DNA of 64,000 nt from Trichoplusia ni. Its lineage: Eukaryota > Arthropoda > Insecta > Lepidoptera > Noctuidae. Positions 24,276 through 36,560 of this stretch are shown one piece after another. Every line of letters starts with the position of its first letter. Positions within the stretch are counted from its first letter, which is position 1. Under the pieces are notes generated by a model. It saw only the letters and a program-made list of their open reading frames with translations. It was not told the origin of the DNA and ran no database searches. A program made the position numbers and the translations under genes. Location: positions 8,099,328-8,163,327 of the forward strand of contig NC_039480.1 of the NCBI RefSeq assembly GCF_003590095.1, read 5' to 3'.

Positions 24276-26185
24276 ATATAATCGAAAAACATCTTTTATC
24301 TAAACAGAAACGCTTCAAACATAAGGATTGATTTAAACCTATTATTCTTCAAACCCGTTATTCTGGTATCAAGAAAACTGAACATTGGAAATGTGCTGGA
24401 ATATCTACATACATTTTCCGTAGCTGCGCCTTGTAGCATCCGCATAGCAAAGCAAGCAGTCATTGATATGCAGAGAGCTTCGCACGCCTCACAAAATCAC
24501 GATGTTCGGTGTAGCGCCTTTCAGCAAATCAAATTTAATTTTTACGTCATGTTTTATAGAAAACTGAATTTCGATATGTGTGTATAATTTTCGTTTAAAT
24601 GTTAGCTAAATCTTGTGTATTGGAGGAAACTTATTGAAGCTTAAACATTTCATGAGAGAATTTTCAGAACTGGCCAGATAAGCGATATTATTCTTTCAAC
24701 AATATCAAAATAATAGTCCCACACAAAGTGAATTGATTAATGTAGTTTAAAAATATATTTCGTCTTTGTTAAAAATGTGTTATCTCACATTATTATGTTT
24801 GCTGCCGAAGAAATACTGTATAAATAATAAAAAAAACAAATACTGAATGATCGAGGTTGAGCAAGATCAAGAGTTATGGTCGTAAATTTGATCTTAGTAA
24901 CCATTAAACTTATTTGCCCCCTATTCGATTTGTTTAACTTTAGATCATTTGTATGGAACCATCAGTGTTGCTAAACCAACTCACACTTACCCAGTTTCAT
25001 CATCATACGTCATTGTTACCGAGATTAAAAGCCTTGCAGCCAAAACATTACGTTACCGACTGCTACTGGGTTAAATTTACGAGGCGTGCATTTGTTACAG
25101 TAATGAAACGTAATTAGGCCTCGTTTACAGTAGACGCGATTAGTGGTGCGGACGCGGCGCCGCACAGCGGTCGAGTAAGCGATATAGTACAAACTACGAC
25201 AGTTCGTATGCCCGTCAATTTGCTGTAAAAAGCGTATACTATAGCACAGCAGGATGAAAAGGGTATACGAAAATACAGTTATTAATTACGCACTAAGCAA
25301 CTATTGAATTGATCAACAAAATCGACTAAATTTCTAGTATGTTTTACTTGAGCCGGAGTATTTCGTTACGCAAACAATTTTTCTTTCTCTTTATTAATTT
25401 AAGTCCTATGTTACCAAGGGTATAAAGCTCTGCAGCGTCGCACACTCTATACACTATAATAAACAGGAACTAACTTCACATTGACATTGACAGTTAGAGC
25501 ATCTTTTCTTTTATTTCTTCTTACACTTTCGTCTTTTCACAAGCATTTATTAAGTTTTAACAGCCAGTTGTCTGTCCGCCTGTGTCCAAATCTAGCGAGT
25601 TGAACTTCATGCACTTTACCGTTTCCGATTGTCTTTTTCCGACCTGAAATATTGACAGTATAATTATGTATGTATATTGCCTAACAAAGCAACATGATTA
25701 TGACATGACATAGAGCTGATCTCACGTTACAGCCGCATGGTGACTTTAGCTAAAATTCGTTTTTAAATTATTATTTTTTATTTACAGTATCTTATTATAT
25801 CCTAGGCCTTATACTGTAACTATTCAACATACTGTTGTAAGTACTTCGAACCCTGAGACCATCTGAGGCAATATTTGCAGTCAGTGGCGAAATTATGCGA
25901 ACGTGTGGAGGTTCAGGGTTGATTGCAAATACAGACTGTGTTATGCTAAGTAACGAGCGGAATGTAGCTGTGATATGCAAGAGTAGGAGGGTAGTTTGCT
26001 ATTAAAATGTTGGCCCTTTGTATATTTGCAGTTTAGAATCCCCAAGCACCTTCATTGGTTTGTGGAAACGAGGAATAGATTACTAAAACTGATTGGTAGT
26101 TGTCGAAATAGATGCAATAAGGCGTTGCATCATAGCTTACGCTACGCTATGCCGTAGCGCAGGGTATAGATGATTTTATACTGGT
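24276..26185. other. No gene recognised
   Basis: Includes a small GC-rich spot at about 25130-25180 (GTGCGGACGCGGCGCCGCAC) of unknown origin and a CGTAGC cluster at 26133-26162. Confidence 0.55.
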
Positions 26186-26290
26186 TTTATCATCATCATC
26201 ATCAGCCCATATGCGCCCAATTGCACGCCATCGAGATCTATCTTCGGCTGCTCGCATCCATACTGGTTCTACTGAGTCTTTATATTCATA
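26186..26290 (-). pseudogene. LINE reverse transcriptase C-terminal remnant
   Basis: On the minus strand the frame reads SVEPVWMRAAEDRSRWRAIG, then RIWADDDDD. The AxDRxxWR motif and the terminal aspartate run (a CATCATCATCAT tract on the plus strand) are typical of the C-terminal end of lepidopteran LINE proteins. The open frame at 26147-26497 joins this with unrelated SINE sequence. Confidence 0.65.
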
Positions 26291-26384
26291 GCTCGTATGT
26301 GAAACGACACTGTACCTTTGCGGCCTTAGTCTGGAACAAATATTTCTCTTGCTTTTTAAACATTGCTTGCCATGTCTTTTGTTT

Positions 26385-26608
26385 ATAATAAATGCGGACA
26401 ACATCACATACATTGTTCTGAACCCAAAGTAAGTTGCTGAAGCACTTGTGTTATGGAATTCAGATACAAAGAAGGTACCACAAACACCCAGACCCAAGAC
26501 AATGTAGAAATGTTAATTTTTACATTGACCCGACCGGGGATCGAACCCGGGACCTCAGAGCTAGCGACTCCTTGAAACCGGTGCGTACGTCACTCGACCA
26601 CGGAGGTC
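26385..26608 (-). mobile_element. tRNA-derived SINE, family A, copy 1
   Basis: Minus-strand copy of the element at 33498-33728. B-box GGTTCGATCCC is at 26537-26547 and the A-box at 26590-26600 has one change. The body and 3' end (GTTGTCCGCATTTATT) match over the full length. It lies next to a LINE remnant on the same strand at 26186-26290. Confidence 0.8.
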
Positions 26609-27354
26609 GTCTGTAACGATACTAAGGACAACTCCTTTCTGCCTTTTTGTTGCTTAGAGAACAAAATACTGCTGGTTCAAAATTTTATCCCATTATCCCC
26701 TACATTCATTTTGATAATAACGTGAGATTTTGTCTTATATATCCCAAAATGCGCTAGCAAAGTACCTATTTTTGCCTTAGATATCCTGAAAGAGACTACA
26801 GGGAGCATTCTCGAAGCCACTTTTTAAGTCAACGTATACGAGGAAGCGAGAAAACTGCTCCCTAGTATTAACTCTGTATAGGTAAAACATTTTGCGTCAC
26901 TCCGGGATCCCTGTTTCACAGAGTTATGATGGAAAAGTTTCTCATGCTTGATAAAACTTCTTCATAACATTATTTTTGCACCTAAAAGCGTGCTAGACGA
27001 ATGAAACTTACGTACAGTTATTTTTCTGTTTCAATCAATATAATTATAATAAGTGACGAGCAATACTAATGTGCTAACAAATCCGAATTATAACGACGAT
27101 ATTTATACATATGTATAAATTAATTTCAAACTTTTCGTAGAACAAAAACAATAATTAAAATCAAAATAAAAAGTCATTTATTCAAACTAGGCTACTAAGT
27201 AGCACATTTTGAAGGTCAAATTACATTGACAGCACCCAGTTTTGCCCACCCGTCAATTTTGTAGCAATTATTTTAAATAACGTAGGAAGCAAACATTTTA
27301 CTAGTAATAAAAATCGATCAAGTGTGCGTCTTACTTTCGACCCTGAGGTTTCCC

Positions 27355-27512
27355 TACTTCTAGTTATAGTGGCAACAGATACGCCGGTGATAATTTTATC
27401 TGTCTGACTATCACGATTTGTGAGATACAGCCTGGTTACGGACAAAATAGACACACAGACAGCAGAACCTCAGTAATATTGCTCCGTTTTTACTCCTTGA
27501 GTACGAAACCCC
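27355..27512 (-). repeat. Family D repeat, reverse copy
   Basis: In plus reading: TAGTGGCAACAGATACGCC, GACTATCACGATTTGTGAGA, TACAGCCTGGTTACGGACA, CACACAGACAGCAG and CTCCGTTTTTACTCCTTGAG. Read on the minus strand this is the CTCAAGGAGTAAAAACGGAG-type 5' end. Preceded at about 27170-27300 by another common repeat (AGTCATTTATTCAAACTAGG). Confidence 0.55.
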
Positions 27513-27865
27513 ATAAAAACTACATTTGAAAGTTTCTAAACATTAACGTCTAGAACGGCGCACCAATAAGCTGAACACAAAGTACTCGTAAACCCGAGGT
27601 ACACCGAATTCGAACTCAAATGACTTTGTTACGACTGGAACATTCGCTCAGGTTATCGGCCCGCCATCCCACAATCAAATAAAACAACCACCAATGTTAT
27701 TTCAATCCTAGAGGACATGATGTGGTAGTAAAGTGATAAGAGATAAAAATATTGAGTCATTTATTATATATTTAACTTTGCTTTGACAGAAGTTATTAAA
27801 AGCTCTTCCACGTATGTTCTTTAATAACTTGTATTATAATGTATGATATTTTGAGTACTTTTTAA

Positions 27866-28010
27866 GGTTACCCCAGGGGTAAAAACGGGGCTGTCTGTGC
27901 TGTTGCATGGCTGTGTCTTATGACCCTCACGGGTTAGCTAGCTAGAAATTTTTCACAAAGATGAAGTATTTCTGCTGCCTGCTAATTATTACGGTCTAAA
28001 ATTTGTTGCA
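27866..28010 (+). repeat. Family D repeat, forward copy
   Basis: GGTTACCCCAGGGGTAAAAA, CGGGGCTGTCTGTGCTGTTG, TTAGCTAGCTAGAAATTTTT and CACAAAGATGAAGTATTTCT keep the family order. It lies 350 bp from the reverse copy ending at 27512, so the two could pair as an imperfect inverted repeat. Confidence 0.5.
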
Positions 28011-28538
28011 GGGTGACGAATAAATTTCACACAAAAATCAACCAATCAATTTGTTTACCTTTAGCATATTTGATCGAAACCCAACAAACATGTGACCAGT
28101 TTTTTCATATAGCCATCCCCGGACATAATAATTTTACATATAATATTTCTCTACAAAATATTATCGAACCCGCGAAAAAACAATATCTGTTATTGTAAGT
28201 TCTCGCTAAACGCCGAACCAAAATCCCGAACATTTTAGTGGAAAAGCTTTTTTCGCAAATAAAACAGAACATCGAAATTTGTTTTACGTTTCAGTTGTTC
28301 AAACACTAGCCTTTTATTAAATTCGTTACATTCCGATTATATTCGAACTCATCAATCATTTGTCAGATCATGGCCGCGATAGTCGCAAAAAAGTTCTACA
28401 TTGTGAGGATGAATTGTGTTTTTAATTTTATATTTTAATCGCGTGTTATACTAAAGTTATAGGTGATTTATGGTTAGAATAAGAAGTAGGTGGGTTTTCG
28501 TATTTTTTTATAAATCGTTTCCCTCTGTACGGAGTTTA

Positions 28539-28690
28539 ATCCTTGTATCCCGGGCACAAACTTTCAAGTCACCCAGACTCAGGACAAGTACTCGTAAATC
28601 ACAAAAAAAAATACCTTGTCCTACGCGAAGATCGGACCCGCGACACGCACGCACGTCGCGCAGTAGTTTTGGCTTGGTGTCCTGAATCAC
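28539..28690 (-). mobile_element. tRNA-derived SINE, family B, second copy
   Basis: On the minus strand a B-box variant GGGTCCGATCT (28629-28639) is followed by an A-rich/T-rich stretch, then ACGAGTACTTGTCCTGAGTC and ATACAAGGAT as in 24146-24275. The several overlapping open frames here are shadows of the repeat. Confidence 0.65.
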
Positions 28691-31611
28691 TCAGCTATTT
28701 GTGCAGTTTTGTGTTACATAAATGTAATGAAATAAAATAATTACAATTATGTCTTATGTTTAGATACCTTTGACCAAATTTCTTTTTCGCAAAGGCACGC
28801 CTATGCCTTTTGACATAAATAGCACGACATCATACCAATGTTGTGTTTATGTATATTCATAAAAATGTTTATCATAAAAACCTGTTACGTTTTATATGCG
28901 ACGCGTGCTTATGCTTTGAAGACTGAAATGTCTTGTGTAAACCGAGAGTATGTTATGTGTTTTCTTGAATAGCAAATAAAACAGTCAATACTTATGACCA
29001 AACTCCAAAGTTACTATAACTAACCTTTCTGTTTACTGAAATCTGCATATTTTAAATCTAAGATAAATTTAAGTGTATATTGAACTTACCCTCAGGACTA
29101 TAATTTTCGTGAATAACTTTAAAGACGATTTTTGAGTGTTGACTCATTACATGTCATTTAACTTCAGAATCGATTACTTTCCTAAATGTTACTGTATTAC
29201 TATCTACATTTAAGCCCATTTAAATGTAAAAAAAAACTTGAAATTACAACCTCAATTAAGAGCTCGAATTTGGACTAAGCAGCCTTTTTTTTTCAAAAAA
29301 TTGTCTGTCGAGCCAGTTATTTGCTTTTAGAATAAACGCAGTATGCAGTATCCATAGATACAGAATGTACCGTAAATATACTGTCTGTCCGTAGTCATTC
29401 CATTCTGCACTGTTGGCCTCATGGTACGCCAGGTTTCAGAATAAAATAAAAAGGGTTGAAAGTTATTATACATGGAACTTTTGTAATATTAAGTTGAATT
29501 TAACTGAATACACAATATTTGTCAGTCATACGTGAATTTAATTAAATATTATATTAAGCAAAAGACATTTTTTTATGACTCCATAATCATTGAACAGCAA
29601 CGTCTATGCCAGCCGTTTCCTATCTGATAATAATAATTGAATTATCTGCGAAAGCACGGCGATTCACACTAAAAGGAATGCGCTTTTAAACTGCAATCAA
29701 AACCAATCAGGTACCTACTTAAATACTTTTTAAACATTTTGCGGATAAAAACACTCGTTTAAATTTGCTGATATGCGGGTCTTTTCATCTCTTTTACCGG
29801 TTTCCCAGATATTAGCTAAAAGGCAGGGTAAGGAAAGTTTGATCCGACCTTTAATTCAATGTTATTCGAAAACGCGTTCGTCGGGTAAGCAAATTACATT
29901 GTAAATGAGATATTCAGCTGAACAACGTTAATGTAATTGGAACAGTAAATTAAAGTGGGCTGTACGGCTCGAAAAAATCGTTTAATAAAAGATTTAATTT
30001 GTTAAAAAAAGATAACGAAAATTATCCGGGCAAGGATATTGCCCGTCATTTAATACTTGCTGGTTAAAACGGTGAAGAATTATATTTGTTTAAATACGTA
30101 TATTGTATCTGTATATCAAGGAAAATAGAGCTAACAATAAGACCTAGGTTTATCTATGAGATATACACAAAAATGTATAAGCCTCTATCATGATATAGAA
30201 GTAGATTATTAATTCTTAGGAGACATTTAAACAATATACAACCTAGTTACAAACAAACTGGCAAACACATAGACAAACAGAACCTCAGTAATAGTGTTCC
30301 GTTTTTACCCTTTTCATGCGAATCCCTAAAAACAAATCTTGTATAATAAATTTATTACGAACAGACACATGTTGTAATGAGTAAGAAAGAATTCCTGTCA
30401 GTTCAAGAGTAGGTCTCGTTCAGAAATGTAATCACAATGTCTTGTAATTAATTTACTTATCTTAAGTGTTTATTCTGTCAATGTTAAAGGTATCTTTTTG
30501 TGCTTTGTACTATATATCATTTGTGGTTCAGCGGTCTTTGTTTGATAATGAACTAAAACAATACGAATGTGACCTTTCAACTTGATGAATCACTCTTTTT
30601 TTTTTGATTTGTGTACCTTTTAAGGATATTTAATTTTATTGATAGTCTATTAGTGATTTGTAACCAGTAGTGTCTTTCGTTTGTTTAAGATAAAAAAGCT
30701 TATTAACGGTTTATTTAGATTATAACTGAGCTCTGAAAAAACTATTGTCAACCCGTTAATAATTCATAAATAAGTTCACAAGGTCGTTTTTTATCAAAAC
30801 ATAGTTTTGCTATGCCCTATACTTATATCTTTCATACACAGTACACATAGACAGAGCGGAGGTTAAGCCTTTAATTAAGCTAAGCGCTAAACAACTCAAG
30901 CGAACCGATTGCATTACAGAAACGCTACGAGGCTACGAGGCTACAGAAGGCGTAGCGGATAGCCCGTAGCCGTTGCTACGGATTACGTCGATATTGGAAG
31001 CGTAACCGGAGTGTGAAAACTATTTCACCCGGGACTGGAAAATATGAGGCTTATTTATATCCGACAGATATTGAAACTGCGGTTTTGAACAAACATATAT
31101 CTCGACCAGCTTGTTTGCTACGGAACAACTATAACTATTGTTGGATTTATTGCTTGTTATTAGATACCGGGATGCAAATCAAATAAGTACTGCTTGGGAC
31201 GTGGTTGGACTTGTTGAACTCAACATTCAAGTGCGAGTAGAAGTATCGGTAATAAGGAAAAAATACCTTATACCAGGATAGGCCCCAAGACTGTTTTTTC
31301 TTTATACATAGTCGGTGCGAATATGGCAAAATGTAGGTCTTATGAAAACTATCTGAAGATTTTAGCACATAATATTGTTGTAGTAGTTTGTTAGTAAAGC
31401 TGTTATACATTTCTCTCTCGGGCGCTATAAATGTCTGAGTGTTTGTATATTTGCGCTGCGGCTTCACTGGTACCCTATCACGTCCTGCGGGCATCGTAAG
31501 ATGTCTAACGGTATATGTTAGAGCTGCAAGTAATAACCGTTAATAGCCGAGACGTAACAATTTGTTGCTCTTAAATATTTTAATAAATATCTGTTATATC
31601 CTATGTATAAT
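28691..31611. other. No gene recognised
   Basis: Holds the family D fragment at 30238-30335 and a CTACGAGG/CGTAGC cluster at 30918-30985. The 115-residue minus frame at 31147-31494 begins MPAGRDRVPVKPQRKYTNTQ, which I cannot assign; it may come from a repeat. Confidence 0.5.
30238..30335 (-). repeat. Family D repeat, reverse copy
   Basis: ACAACCTAGTTACAAACAAA, GACAAACAGAACCTCAGTAA, then TGTTCCGTTTTTACCC and GCGAATCCCTAAAAA: reverse complement of the family 5' end. Confidence 0.5.
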
Positions 31612-31935
31612 AAAATACCAGCCTATATACGTCCCACTGCTGGGCAAAGGCCTCCCCCAAATCCTTCCACGGTTCTCTATTCTTGTTCTATTCAGTGGTT
31701 AATATTTAAATTCTGTAAGAATGACACAATAATTATTTTTATAAGTCTGAATGGGTTCCTAATGTTAAGCAAAGGCTTCTTCCTCCAAACCTCTCCGTGT
31801 TTCGTAATTTCTGTCCTCGAGATAAAATCGTCACATCACCTTCGTCGAGTATGTCCTTGCCCCGAAGTCTAGCGGGTAACGTCTTTTTCCAACGGTCAGG
31901 TTACATTCGCGCTACATGACCAGCCCACTTACATT
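31612..31935 (-). mobile_element. LINE 3'-end fragments
   Basis: Plus-strand CAGCCTATATACGTCCCACT (31618 on) followed by GCTGGGCAAAGGCCTCCCCC is the reverse complement of a 3' segment common in lepidopteran LINEs. Farther on (about 31750-31930) blocks such as GCAAAGGCTTCTTCCTCCAA and CATGACCAGCCCACTT continue the same kind of sequence. No intact frame. Related sequence at 11480-11630, 38484-38575 and 56385-56530. Confidence 0.55.
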
Positions 31936-33150
31936 TAATTTTGGAAACAAACTGCGATCAAAATAATAAACATAATGACCATTTTTCTAACTACCCTAAC
32001 TAACTACCGTCACAAGAGGAAAGATTTTAATCAACGCAGTCTCTGGAGAAGTAAGTCACCAATTTCATTACCCATAGCATTTCTACAGCCATTCTTTCAA
32101 ACTATAAGGTGATTATGAACTGCCGGGCGCTGCAAACTAAGAAATACAAAGACCCTTAATTATAATACAAAAACAACGACGACAGTTTGTGACTGCGAAC
32201 TTCTAACTCGTATATTAAGACTGCAGTTGTGTGAGCAAGACAGCGCATTAGTTGATGTAGTGGTGTCTTTCTTTCGCAACTACAATAGTCTAATTTTAAA
32301 ACGTGGTGGAAGCCTTCTGCAGGCGAATGGATGTTTTTCTTTCAAAAGTTACGTTATTTCTGCGGAAAAGATTCTGCAGAATATTGTTGTTCAAAAGCGC
32401 TTACATATTTAGTGAGTTATTCACTTTAATTAGTGGTTCGAAAATTATGTCGAATTTGTTGTTTAGTTGCAGTTTATGTACTGTGTTCTTTTTGTTTGTT
32501 TGTGCTTTTTTTAAATATAAAGTTATTAAAATAATGGCTAGGTTACAGTTTAACAACATCACCAACAAATAATTGTGTAGGGCAGAAAACAATTAAAATA
32601 AAATTTATTTATTTTTAATTTCATCAAGATTTTAAAAATTAGATCCAACTCAGAGTAAAATTAGTTTACCAGACCGTAGGCTTAAAAAAAACACAAACTG
32701 TATAAAAATGTTTTCGGGAAATTGTTTTCACAAAAACAAAATGTTTCTAAGAATTTGTTATCGCCTTATGAGAGGCTTTTAGTGAAGCAGTCGATCGTTT
32801 TAAAGCTTTTTAAATTAAATACGTCAATTATCGACATAACACGAACCTATTAGGTTAGTTTAGCCAACAAACTAAATACTGTGTAAAATCATTGTTGATA
32901 GAATTGTTGTCTGTATTTCCCATCAAAATACGGTTAAAGTCCTGAAGTAAGTTAACCCCATCAAAGTCCTACATAATAATATAATAATCTTCTTGCGTCA
33001 ACAAATCGTTGCAACTTCTAACAGACAGAAAATAAATTAGAGACCGTCCTTACATGAACACGGCTAAACATGAATATCCGGGATTAGTTCATTCCGAAGA
33101 ACTGAATAACTACTTTTATCTTATTCCACATTCAATCGTATTTAATTGAC

Positions 33151-33294
33151 TAAGGGCCGATTTTTCAATCGCCAGATAACTTTTATTTGACGAATATGTT
33201 TGACGTTTTGACAGTTCTTGTATAGAAAATATGACAAACGGCCATATTTATTCCTCAGATAAAAGTTATCTGGCGATTGAAAAATCGGGGCTTA
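33151..33294. mobile_element. 144-bp MITE with 40-bp terminal inverted repeats
   Basis: Arms 33151-33190 and 33255-33294 are inverted copies matching at 37 of 40 positions (TAAGGGCCGATTTTTCAATC at the left end). The 64-bp middle has no coding potential. The ends begin TAAG; target duplication is unclear (possibly TA). Typical of an internally deleted DNA transposon. Confidence 0.82.
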
Positions 33295-33497
33295 AACTGA
33301 TCTATATTTCTGATGTAATCTATGTTAGAATAAGTTTTAAGTATCTTTGATTAATCTCCTTTTCACAAACTGTATTCACAGTCGGCTCAGGTAATTTATT
33401 ACGAGCTAAGTTGAACAATAAGAACATTTAAAACATAAAGCAAACAATAAAAGTAATTTCATTCATTTTCAAACGAACGAATCGAATCGAATTTGAC

Positions 33498-33728
33498 GAC
33501 CTCCGTGGTCGAGTGGCGTACGCACCGGTTTCAAGGTGTCGCTAGCTCTGAGGTCCCGGGTTCGATCCCCGGTCGAGTCAATGTAAAAATTCACATTTCT
33601 ACATTGTCTCGGGTCTGGGTGTTTGTGGTACCTTCGTTGTATCTGAATTCCATAACACAAGTGCTTTAGCAACTTACTTTGGGTTCAGAACAATGTATGT
33701 GATGTTGTCCGCATTTATTTATTTATTA
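33498..33728 (+). mobile_element. tRNA-derived SINE, family A, copy 2
   Basis: The head has pol III boxes: A-box TGGTCGAGTGG (33506-33516) and B-box GGTTCGATCCC (33559-33569). A unique body follows, and the 3' end has an ATTT-type simple repeat (GCATTTATTTATTTATT). The first 87 bases match the copy at 26385-26608 with three differences. The spacing of the boxes is tRNA-like, but the body and repeat tail make it a SINE, not a functional tRNA gene. Confidence 0.8.
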
Positions 33729-35784
33729 AACACCTTTAAGACAATACAATACATAACTCTTTTTCAAAATCGACTTGTACAAAAATCAATTTAGTGTGCC
33801 AACAGAAGTTTTATGTAAAACCTTTTTTATCCGTCTGGTAAAGTGTGAACGTAATTGAATGTCACTCGTGTGATGAATCGATGATTGGCATCCGGCGCAG
33901 AAGTCTTCGAACAATCGAAATCGAATCGTTGAAATACAATTTTCTATCTCGATTCTTCATTTAGATTTAGAAATTGAGAAAGCTATTGAGATTTCAATTT
34001 GAGCTAAAGTTTGATATTGTTAGAAAAATATTCAGGAAGTAACTTTGTGTAACAAAGTACGTATTAAAATTGCAGGACTGTAAAGGATGAGCTAAAAGAT
34101 TGATTTTGGAAATAAAATATCTGCACTTTTTTTAGAGTAAGAAAGAAGCTTCTAAAATATTATTTTAGTAGACAATGTTTTTTTGGTTTACCGCATTTTA
34201 ATTAAACATTATTTTTCGGTAGAAGCAGTGCAATGTATTAAACAAAAAATCACCGTTCTGGAAGTCTAAATCTGCTCTCGTTTAACAAATGGGCATTACA
34301 ATTTCAATACGCAAACCAATGAATAGGTAATGCTCCAGCCAAACAAAAGAAGTCCGCATTCCTTACGTCATTACAACAGAAGATACAAATGTATGGACGC
34401 GTACTGACCTATTTCCAATCCGCGACAATACGTCAGTAGTGAAACATACGAAAATAAACCTTATTGCCTTGTAATAGAGGCGTTATGAATATGAAGTGAC
34501 GAGTGGTTTATGTATGAACGTTAAATGGTTCCAATAGACCGTGAGATGCGCCGTCAAAACAAAAACAGACGGTATTAATCATGCCGTATTGTCTCTCCAT
34601 AGCGTTTTGTTCTATGCCATAAAGGATGAAACACACAGCATTTAGCTTCGGCTGTTTGGGTTTGATCATAGAAATTTAGTGCAGTTAACGATATTGTATT
34701 GGTGAAAATACGTTCATACAGCGCGGAATATCAATTTTGTTGAGATTTTTTTGTACTTAAAAGTTCAGTACTACTTCGCGAAAAGTATGGAGGGCAGGAA
34801 ACAGAAAAAGAAATGGACAGCGTGCTTCAATACATTCATTACAACATCTCGTGTCATATTAAATCTAATTACAATTCTTGCCCCTTCCTTAATATTAACA
34901 ATATCATTGTTCGAGTTCGGATTCAATCCCAGGGTATGAAAAGCGTTTGTGTGTAGAACGCATGCATTCCTGCGTCCGGGTATCTTTGTAAATGTGACTT
35001 AAATGTTTGTGGAACCACTCGCGTCACAAAGATTACAGTTCATAGAGCGGGAGTCGTCTACAAATAAAAAGAAGAATGGAACTTGATTTTTATTGGAGTA
35101 ATATTATGCAAGATCAATTCACATCGTTAGCCTTTTGCAATGAATTTTTGATTTACCGGTGTCAAGTATGCGGTATCTGCAATATCTACATAATTGCTAA
35201 GTCGCATTGCAGTCACAAGCGGCTGTGTGTTTAGCCCCTAAGATCACAATCGTCCTGAAAACTGGTGTAGTGTACTGAGGACATTAAGATAATGTACACA
35301 ATTTATTCCCTTTTACTTAATATTAACATTCTTTCCGCTTTCTTTGTTAATAGGAAAGTTAGCGACTTCCATCCAGTCCAGTATGTTTTAGTTAACCTAA
35401 CCTTTTCTTTTACAGAAGACATTTTTTTTAGAGTAATTCAAAATCAATTTTCATTTACAGTCCTCAAGTTTGTCACGGTCTCAAGACGAAGTGTATTTTG
35501 GTGTTAGTGTTCCTACTTTTTAATAGTCACTTAGGCTGGCGTGTGGTTGGTCGTTAACCTTTCATAATGCGGGCTGAATACGCGAACGTTGATGCATGGG
35601 AGCTCTCCGAGACTAAGGAGTATTTACTGCTACGTTTTAGCCGCGACTACACTGTTGGTACTTTTTGTAGTGTAAATAGATGTTGACCTTATTTCTTTTT
35701 TATTATTAAGATCTAGCTAGAGCTCTAAGTCTAAGTGTGGTGCGTATGCCGTGTGTATATTCAGAATGTATGCAGATTAAGTTT

Positions 35785-35984
35785 GTTAACATACTCCTCC
35801 AAAACGGCTTAATCGATTTTTATATAAAATAATTATCTATTAAGTCAGTCTGAGAATCGGATAATATCTACCTACATACCCCTACGTGATATAGATTGTT
35901 CACAACTAACACTTTTTATTCCTGCCATGCTCTTTCTACACCACATTTTTTAAATAGCATAACAACGTTTGCCGGGTCAGCTAG
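35785..35984 (+). mobile_element. Non-autonomous Helitron-like element, family 2, copy 3
   Basis: In the opposite orientation to the other two copies: it starts near TTAACATACTCCTCCAAAAC and ends GCCGGGTCAGCTAG (CTAG 35981-35984) followed by T. The middle is diverged and the 5' edge approximate. Confidence 0.55.
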
Positions 35985-36475
35985 TAATTTATAAAAATAT
36001 TGCGATTTTATATTATGTATTTTCATATTAAGTAACTTAATTATAAATAGTTAATTTATAGTGCCAAATTCCGGTCTATTTTCTTTATTGTTTCATCAGT
36101 AACAGCTAGTATATTAGTGTAAGTTTCCTCTCCACAGTTACAGTACCGTACTTTTAGAACTATTACCTATTTTCCTATCTACTTCAGTATAAATGTTTTA
36201 CGATAACAATATAAACCCTTTATCACCACAATAACCACGTTCCACAAAACAAATACAAACTAATTACGAATAAAAACCAACATAGATTAGTTTGAACACG
36301 TCGCACGCGCCTACAAATTTAAATTACGTTTGCAAACAATTTATATGGCTGTAGTACTCGTATCTGTGGATGTTGAAGGGAAAATTTTCCACACACCAGT
36401 TTATCTAATGGACATTATGCAGTAAATGTTTAACTGGAATAGCCTTTTCAACATGTTGCTATGCCCTTTTTATCT

Positions 36476-36560
36476 AGTCCAAGGCATCCCACAACTGGAC
36501 AAAGGCCTTCCACAATTTCTTCCACGCTACTCAACCCTGGACCACTTGGAACCAGCCTAC
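36476..36560 (-). repeat. Short LINE-derived fragment
   Basis: GTCCAAGGCATCCCACAACT followed by GGACAAAGGCCTTCCACAAT is a diverged form of the CCCACTGCTGGGCAAAGGCC motif seen at 31620. No coding potential. Confidence 0.45.

Noticed and set aside
31147..31494. 115-residue minus-strand frame beginning MPAGRDRVP
   Set aside because: No known domain; the rest of the frame is AT-biased and not protein-like.
33498..33584. Possible tRNA gene (A-box and B-box at tRNA-like spacing)
   Set aside because: A near-identical copy elsewhere carries the same non-tRNA body and simple-repeat tail, so it is a SINE head.
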